Origin: Nocardioidaceae bacterium
GTDB taxonomy: Bacteria > Actinomycetota > Actinomycetes > Propionibacteriales > Nocardioidaceae
Direction of reading: 5' to 3'
DNA: 15,338 nucleotides
Assembly (NCBI GenBank): GCA_013813125.1
Contig: JACCSH010000283.1
Coordinates: 1 to 15,338 of the forward strand
In this document: positions 8,969 to 15,338 of the stretch, piece after piece
How positions within the stretch are numbered: position 1 is the stretch's first letter
How the letters are laid out: each line of letters starts with the position of its first letter
The notes under the pieces: generated by a model
The model's database searches: none
Seen by the model: only the letters and a program-made list of their open reading frames with translations
What the model was told of the DNA's origin: nothing
Made by a program: the position numbers and the translations under genes

Positions 8969-11448
8969 TGCGGGTGCCCGTGTCGTGGCTACGTGAGTAC
9001 GTCGACCTGCCTGCCGAGGTAACGGTCAAGGAGCTGGCCGGACGGTTGACTCTGCTCGGCCTCAAGCTCGAGGCGTTGGAGTCGCCGGGCTCTGAGATAG
9101 CAGGTCCTCTCGTCGTCGGCCAGGTGCTGGACTTCGACATCGAGAAGCACTCGAACGGCAAGACCGTGCGGTGGTGTCAGGTCGACACCGGTGCCAGTGC
9201 CCCCAGGGGCATTGTCTGCGGCGCCGCCAATTTCGCCGTGGGTGATCTGGTTGTCGTCTCGCTGCCCGGCGCAGTGCTTGCCGGCGGGTTCGAGATCGGC
9301 GCCCGACAGACCTACGGCCACGTTTCCGATGGAATGATCTGCTCCGCCCGAGAGCTCGGCCTGGGTGACGACCACACCGGCATCATCGTGCTCGAAGGAG
9401 GAGAGGCGGCTCCCGGCGACGACGGGCTTGAGATCTTGCGGCTGCGAGACGACGTCATCGAGTTCGAGATCAACCCCGATCGTGCCTACGCACTCTCGAT
9501 GCGAGGGGTGGCCCGCGAGGCCGCGACGGCATACGACCTCGCCTTCGACGACCCGGCGCTGACCCTGGCAGCCGCTGAGGCAGGGTTGGGCTATCCGGTT
9601 CGCGTCGAGGACGATCAGGCGTGTGACCGCTTCACCGCCCTCGAGGTCACCGGTTTCGACGCCACAGCGCCGACGCCGCGTGAGATGTCCAGGCGGTTGC
9701 AGCTTGCGGGGATGCGGCCGATCTCGTTGGCGGTCGACGTCACCAACTACGTCATGCTCGAGCTGGGACAGCCGATTCATGGCTATGACCGGGCCAAGCT
9801 GCGAGAGCCGATCGTCGTACGACGAGCCAGCGCGGAGGAAAAGCTCACCACGCTCGACGGTGTGACCCGCGTGCTCGACCCTGAGGACCTGCTCATCACC
9901 GACGACTCAGGACCGATCGGGCTCGCCGGCGTGATGGGCGGCGAGGCGACCGAGATGAGCGCCACGACGACCGACGTCCTGATCGAGGCGGCGCATTTCG
10001 ATCCCGCCACCATCGCCCGTTCGGCCAGACGCCACAAGCTGCCGAGCGAGGCGTCCAAACGCTTCGAACGGGGGGCCGACCCGACGCTCGGACCGGTCGC
10101 TGCCCGTCGCGTCGCCGAACTGCTGACCAGGTACGGCGGCGGGACCATCGCCGAGACAGGCACCGTCGTGGGTGAGGTGCGAACCCGAGACGCGATCATC
10201 ATCGCTGCCGACCTGCCCGGTCGAGTCTCCGGGTTCGGCATCGACGCCGAGTCGGCGGTCGCAGCCCTGCGAAGGGTGAACTGTGAAACCGAACTGGTTG
10301 ATGGCCACATCGCCGCAACGCCACCCCCATGGCGTTCGGACATCACCGACCCTTATGACCTCGTCGAGGAGGTCGTGCGGATTGTCGGATACGACAAGGT
10401 GCCGAGTGTCTTGCCGTCGGCTCCGGCGGGTCGGGGGATGACCAAGCACCAGCGGCTGCGCCGCAGAGTCGGCCTGGTGCTTGCCTCTCGGGGCTGTGTC
10501 GAGGCGCTCAACTACCCCTTTGTCGGGGCGGTGGACTTTGCCGACCTTCAGCTGGATGACGCCGACTCCCGCCGAAACACGGTCCGGCTGGCCAACCCGC
10601 TCTCGGACACCGAACCCCTCCTTCGCACCACCTTGCTGCCGGGTCTGCTCAGAGTTCTGGCGCGCAATGCGGCGCGAGGCCAGCTGGACCTCGGTCTCTT
10701 CGAGCTGGGCGCCGTGTTCCTGCCCGCCTTCGGTGACCGGCCGAAGGCGCCGACACTGTCAGTCGACCACAGGCCCAGCGACGACGAGCTCAAGCAACTA
10801 GAAGCCGCGCTGCCGGACCAGCCCCTGCACCTCGGGCTGGTGCTGGGCGGTTACCGCAGCCAACCCGGCTGGTGGGGTGCTGGTCGGCAGACATCGTGGG
10901 CGGACGCTGTGGAGGCCTGCCGAGCTGTGGCGCGCGCCGTCGGGGTCGAGATCGAGGTGATGTCTGGTCAGCTTTCCCCGTGGCATCCGGGACGGTGTGC
11001 TCAACTCCTGGTCGGCACCGTCGTCGTCGGCCACGCGGGAGAGCTGCATCCCAAGGTCTGCCAGCAGTTCGGCCTTCAGCCGCGTTCGGTCGCGGCAGAG
11101 CTCGACCTGGACGCCATGTTCGCGCACGCTCCTGACATCGTGGCGGCTCCGAGTTTCGCCAGATATCCGGTCGCGAAGGCCGACGTGGCATTGGTGGTCG
11201 ATAACGCCGTACCGGCTGCCGCTGTCGAGGCGGCGCTGCGCGAGGGCGCGGGTGAGCTGCTCGAGTCTTTGCGCTTGTTCGACGTGTATGTCGGCCCGCA
11301 GGTCGGTGAAGGCAAGAAGTCGCTCGCCTACTCGCTTCGCTTCCGGGCCCCGGACCGAACCCTGACCGAGGTTGAGATCCGCACCGCCCGAGAAGCGGCG
11401 GTCCAGGCTGCTGCTGAGCGCCATGGGGCCGCTCTGCGCACCTCGTGA
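8968..11448 (+). CDS. pheT: Phenylalanine-tRNA ligase beta subunit
   Basis: Beta subunit of PheRS, 826 residues, full length. It begins MRVPVSWLREYVDLP, followed by the EMAP-like tRNA-binding fold (about 40-155, with GIVCGAANF and GMICSARELGLG), the B3/B4 editing domain that hydrolyses Tyr-tRNA-Phe (about 210-370, with QPIHGYD, TLDG and GVMGG), the B5 domain (about 400-470), the catalytic-like fold (EEVVRIVGYDKVP, EALNYPF, NPLSDTEPLLRTTLLPGLL) and the FDX-ACB anticodon-binding domain (about 727-826, starting PSFARYPVAKADVALVV). The ATG shares its A with the pheS TGA; GGAG at 8959-8962 sits 5 nt upstream inside pheS. Co-translation with pheS matches the required 1:1 stoichiometry. Confidence 0.97.
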
Positions 11449-11584
11449 CGACACAAGAGATCGTCGAGTACGGCGATCAGCACCACAACGCCTGGCGTAC
11501 CCAGCCAGAGGCTGCCATGCGTAGCGCCACCACTGGAATTGGAAGTAGCGCGGTGAGCGACCCGGGGCCAGCGGCTACGGCAAG
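11449..11584. other. Intergenic gap between pheT and the hydrolase
   Basis: This 136-base gap holds no gene. GTACG at 11468-11472 and CGTAC at 11496-11500 could form a weak stem after pheT, without a T-run; I do not call it a terminator. No clear promoter for the hydrolase is visible. Confidence 0.3.
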
Positions 11585-12436
11585 GTGAACAGGTCGCGGC
11601 ACACTGGGGGAGTGCGAGTGGTGGTCATCATCTTGTTGGTCGCCGCGCTGTTGCTCGGTGTTGCCTGGACCCTCCAGCGGCGGTTGATCTATTTCCCAGC
11701 AACTGGGCCGGTCCCGCGTGCCGAAGAGGTCATCCCCACCGCGCGGGACGTGACTCTCCATACCGACGACGGTCTGGAGTTGGGGGCCTGGTTGGTTCCC
11801 GCCGTGCAGCCGGACCGTGGTGTCACCGTGCTGGTGGCGAACGGCAATGCCGGCAACCGGGCCGCGCGAGCACCTCTTGCGCGTGCTCTCGCCGAGGAGG
11901 GCCTGTCGGTCCTGCTGTTCGACTATCGGGGGTACGGCGTTAACAAGGGCAACCCGTCCGAGGCGGGGCTGGCCCGAGACATCCGGGCCGCCCGCACGTT
12001 CCTGGTCGAAGTGATGGATGTGTCGCCGACGCGCCTTGTGTACTTCGGTGAAAGTCTCGGCGCCGGCGTTGTCACCGAACTTGCAGCCGAGCATCCCCCC
12101 GCCGGGTTGGTGCTGCGTTCGCCGTTCGTCGACCTCGCGTCGGTCGGGGAGGTGCACTACGGCGTGCTGCCGGTGAGGTGGCTGCTGCGGGACACGTATC
12201 CCTTGGCCGATCAGCTTGCAGGCGTCAAGGTTCCGGTCGTTGTCGTCTACGGCACCGAGGATTCGGTCATTCCGCCAGACCAGAGCCGCGCCGTCGCGAG
12301 CGCAGCCCCAGTGCTGGCCGGGGTCGTTGAGGTCGTCGGCGCTGACCACAACGACCCGGAACTAGTAGACGGCAGTCAACTGATCGACGCGGTTGTGGAC
12401 CTCACCGAGCAGATCGACGGTGAGTTTCGTCCGTAG
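11585..12436 (+). CDS. Membrane-anchored alpha/beta hydrolase, BEM46/YfhR-like
   Basis: Predicted serine hydrolase of the alpha/beta fold, 283 residues, with one N-terminal membrane anchor (about 12-30, VVVIILLVAALLLGVAW) and the domain outside or at the membrane. Family marks are QRRLIYFP just after the anchor, NGNAGNR (oxyanion region), FDYRGYG, the nucleophile elbow GESLG with Ser157, YGTED with Asp226 and GADHND with His255. The substrate is unknown; an ester or thioester is expected from the family. I use GTG 11585 because it gives a positively charged n-region; GTG 11618, with GGAG at 11609-11612 and a 5-nt spacer, is an equally plausible start. It stands between pheT and argC, converging on the glycosyltransferase, so it is probably not part of either operon. 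Confidence 0.88.
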   Translation: MNRSRHTGGVRVVVIILLVAALLLGVAWTLQRRLIYFPATGPVPRAEEVIPTARDVTLHTDDGLELGAWLVPAVQPDRGVTVLVANGNAGNRAARAPLARALAEEGLSVLLFDYRGYGVNKGNPSEAGLARDIRAARTFLVEVMDVSPTRLVYFGESLGAGVVTELAAEHPPAGLVLRSPFVDLASVGEVHYGVLPVRWLLRDTYPLADQLAGVKVPVVVVYGTEDSVIPPDQSRAVASAAPVLAGVVEVVGADHNDPELVDGSQLIDAVVDLTEQIDGEFRP

Positions 12437-12467
12437 CCAGTAGCGCGGTGCCGAGGACCGCTTGGCT
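12435..12467. terminator. Weak bidirectional stem-loop between convergent genes
   Basis: AGCCA 12435-12439 pairs with TGGCT 12463-12467 and GCGGT 12445-12449 with ACCGC 12457-12461, separated by an uneven internal loop (5 versus 1 nt). It begins at the hydrolase stop and ends 11 bases before the stop of the opposing glycosyltransferase. There is no T-run on either side, so a terminator role is only suggested by position. Confidence 0.35.
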
Positions 12468-12477
12468 GGAGGGACTC

Positions 12478-13992
12478 TCAGTCCTTGTGCTCGAGGGCCG
12501 GCCAGACCGCATCCCAGCCGCCGATCGGGCCGCGGCAAACCGCTATCGGCTGTCCCTGCTCCTCGTTGTCCACGTCGCGCCCGTTGTCGAGACGCCCGCG
12601 AGTCACGCACGACTGGAAGTGCGGAGCTGCGCGCTGGAGCTGAGCGCCGACGATGATCACGACTGTGGCAGATTCCGGTGGCTTCGCCTGGTAGTAGAGA
12701 TGGTTGTGGCCGCTGTACACCGGCGGCAGCCCGAACCTCTCGCCATATCGAGCCACCGCACCAGCCTCGCCGTAATTCGTGGTGACGATCACTGCCACGG
12801 CGCGATCCTGCGCCGGCAGCGTCTCGTGGATGTCGGCTACTTGCTCCACATAGGTCGGCCAGCCGACCGTGTCCCGGGCGACCTGGTTGATAGCAGGCAC
12901 TGGCGTGTCACCGAGGGCTGAGGCAGGGATCACGGGCAGCCCGATCACGACGCTGACCAGTGCGTTCAGTCCAACAGCAACCGCGAGGACAGGCCGCCGC
13001 CACTGCGCTCGCCGTACAACCCACTCGGCCGTCGGCACACACCCGATGGCGAAGAGCACGGCCACCAGACCGAACGGGTAGTAGGTCTGGGCGCCCATGA
13101 CGAAGACGAGCAGCAACAGCACAGGGAACGCCACGGCCAGGAAGCGCACGGGTCTCCAGGCCGGGCGTCGCATCAGGCTGACGAGCCCAGCGAGCCAGAT
13201 CGGGACCAGCGGTGGGCCGAGGATGAGGAACAGGAACGGCCACATCAGGATCCGAACTTCGTCGGCGTTGTTGTCCGCCAGCGCGCGCCCCATGCTCAGC
13301 TGTGGCCAGCCGGAAGTGGCCTGGTAGAAGAGGTTGGGCGCGCCGACGACCAGCGCGAGTGCCACTGCACCGAGAACCCACTTCGACCAGAGCAATCGCC
13401 GGGGCCCGACGAGAACAAGGGCTGCGGCCAGGGTCGCGAGAAGCACGGCGACGAGAAGCTTGTTGTACATGCTCAGCCCCACCACAACGCCGGCGGCCAA
13501 CCACCACGAAGGCTCGTGACGGCGCTGAGCCCGGATGATGAAGAAGAGCACCGCCGGCCAGACCGGCATGTCGAGGCTTGAGGTGAGAAGCGCGTGTCCC
13601 ATGACCAGGGGCAGCGCAGCGAACGCATACCCCCAGGCGCAGAGAGCTTGCGCTCCCCGCCCGCCGCCCATCTCGCGGGTGACCAGGGCGAGGACGAAAA
13701 CGGAGGCAACCGTGGCGATCGTAGCCGGGATCCGAACCGCCCACGGCTCAGCGGCGAGCCCATCGCTGAACAGCTGGGCGAGCAAGGGAGCGAGCGGCGG
13801 CTCGTCGACATATCCCCAAGCCGGGCGCAGCAGAAGGAAGTACAGCTCGTCGCGGTGGTACCCGTAGTTGCCGCTGAACGCTGTGAGAGCCAGGGCCACC
13901 GCCGCCATCGCGGCGAATACCGGTCCCCTGGCCAAGTCCGGCAGATCGTCCTGCGGAGTGTCACCTGAACCTAGCGATGACCGACCGCGCAT
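12478..13992 (-). CDS. GT39/ArnT-like polytopic glycosyltransferase
   Basis: Integral-membrane GT-C glycosyltransferase of the PMT/ArnT type, which moves sugars from polyprenyl-phosphate donors to envelope acceptors. The product is 504 residues with an N-terminal membrane segment (about 24-40), the first external loop carrying HRDE at 46-49 and YVDEPPLAP at 61-69 (the acidic residues expected at the active site), then about ten further hydrophobic segments up to residue 370 and a soluble C-terminal domain of about 130 residues. The acceptor is unknown. The ATG has a strong GGAGGAG (minus strand, 13998-14004) with a 5-nt spacer. It is divergent from argC with a 110-base shared upstream region. 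In M. tuberculosis the pheT-argC interval is also interrupted (by PE_PGRS30), so this site may be a variable spot (recalled). Confidence 0.88.
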   Translation of the reverse strand: MRGRSSLGSGDTPQDDLPDLARGPVFAAMAAVALALTAFSGNYGYHRDELYFLLLRPAWGYVDEPPLAPLLAQLFSDGLAAEPWAVRIPATIATVASVFVLALVTREMGGGRGAQALCAWGYAFAALPLVMGHALLTSSLDMPVWPAVLFFIIRAQRRHEPSWWLAAGVVVGLSMYNKLLVAVLLATLAAALVLVGPRRLLWSKWVLGAVALALVVGAPNLFYQATSGWPQLSMGRALADNNADEVRILMWPFLFLILGPPLVPIWLAGLVSLMRRPAWRPVRFLAVAFPVLLLLVFVMGAQTYYPFGLVAVLFAIGCVPTAEWVVRRAQWRRPVLAVAVGLNALVSVVIGLPVIPASALGDTPVPAINQVARDTVGWPTYVEQVADIHETLPAQDRAVAVIVTTNYGEAGAVARYGERFGLPPVYSGHNHLYYQAKPPESATVVIIVGAQLQRAAPHFQSCVTRGRLDNGRDVDNEEQGQPIAVCRGPIGGWDAVWPALEHKD

Positions 13993-14007
13993 GCCAGCTC
14001 CTCCACG

Positions 14008-14035
14008 AGCGTATTCGTCGCTGCAACACTGTCAT
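14008..14035 (-). promoter_or_regulatory. Candidate promoter of the glycosyltransferase gene
   Basis: On the minus strand, ATGACA (14035-14030, five of six to TTGACA) and TACGCT (14013-14008) are 16 nt apart, close upstream of the GGAGGAG site. The predicted leader is short. It does not overlap the argC operator. Confidence 0.4.
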
Positions 14036-14066
14036 GACTTGAGGGGTGGTGCAGTTCCTGCGTCGT

Positions 14067-15150
<1,084 letters not shown>

Positions 15151-15151
<1 letters not shown>

Positions 15152-15338
15152 TGTCAGTCACTTTCCCAAAGGGCTTCACGGCAGCAGGCGTCTCCGCCGG
15201 CCTGAAGTCGTCAGGCGGCAAAGACGTAGCCGTCATCGTCAACACCGGTCCTGCTGACGTCGCGGCCGGGGTGTGGACCAGCAACCGGTGCAAGGCGAAC
15301 CCGGTCTTGTGGAGCGAACAGGCGGCCAACGACGGCAA
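15151..15338 (+). CDS. argJ: Bifunctional ornithine acetyltransferase/N-acetylglutamate synthase (3' cut by window)
   Basis: ArgJ transfers acetyl from N-acetylornithine to glutamate, recycling the acetyl group in arginine synthesis; some members also use acetyl-CoA. Only the first 62 residues are present and the frame is open to the window end. The start matches the family: SVTFPKGFTAAGVSAGLK, a beta strand DVAVIVN, and AAGVWTSNRCKANPVLWS, where most relatives have a V/FTxNRxxAAPV pattern. The catalytic Thr lies beyond the window. ATG 15151 gives the canonical N-terminus, 22 nt after argC in the usual argC-argJ order, so ArgR control from the argC operator is expected. Confidence 0.95.

Noticed and set aside
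11544-12450. 12-bp direct repeat AGTAGCGCGGTG (11544-11555 and 12439-12450) flanking the hydrolase gene
   Set aside because: Several 12-mers are expected to repeat by chance in 15 kb of GC-rich DNA; no other sign of mobility such as a transposase or inverted ends.

Overview
The window looks like the chromosome of a high-GC actinobacterium, most likely in or near Propionibacteriales (Nocardioides/Kribbella-like). That placement rests on the conserved order infC-rpmI-rplT-rRNA methyltransferase-pheS-pheT, with argC-argJ nearby, on a DUF1844 gene divergent from infC, on an actinobacterial PheS carrying a Cys4 insertion, and on frequent GTG starts. No species can be named from the sequence alone.

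Region 1 (1-4676, + strand) is a carbohydrate-use cluster. It holds the end of a MalF-like permease, a MalG-like permease, a predicted exported lipoprotein with a GH43-like beta-propeller, and a secreted GH43 enzyme with a C-terminal beta-sandwich. The first three genes are linked by 4-nt stop/start overlaps. The inferred job is extracellular trimming of an arabinose- or xylose-containing glycan and uptake of the products. The solute-binding protein and regulator would lie upstream of the window.

Region 2 (4696-11448) is translation housekeeping. DUF1844 runs leftward and ends against the GH43 gene, with a perfect 10-bp inverted repeat inside its 3' end. To the right, a 332-base divergent region leads into infC, rpmI, rplT, a SpoU-type rRNA methyltransferase, then pheS and pheT. 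The infC leader is the most striking part of the window: it has a strong intrinsic terminator (stem plus T7) about 50 nt before infC, an upstream segment able to form an alternative 12-bp helix with the terminator's 5' arm, and two further hairpins. infC itself appears to start at AUC behind an AGGAGG.

Region 3 (11449-13992) holds two cell-envelope genes between pheT and argC: an alpha/beta hydrolase (+) and a GT39/ArnT-like polytopic glycosyltransferase (-), arranged convergently.

Region 4 (14008-15338) starts arginine biosynthesis: argC, then argJ cut by the window edge. A palindromic ARG-box-like operator overlaps the argC -10 and lies directly before the argC ATG, which has no Shine-Dalgarno, so the argC mRNA is predicted to be leaderless. 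An 8-codon ORF bridges the argC stop and the argJ start.

No mobile element, CRISPR array, tRNA or phage gene was seen. The window is mostly ordinary core genome; the interest lies in its regulatory sites.
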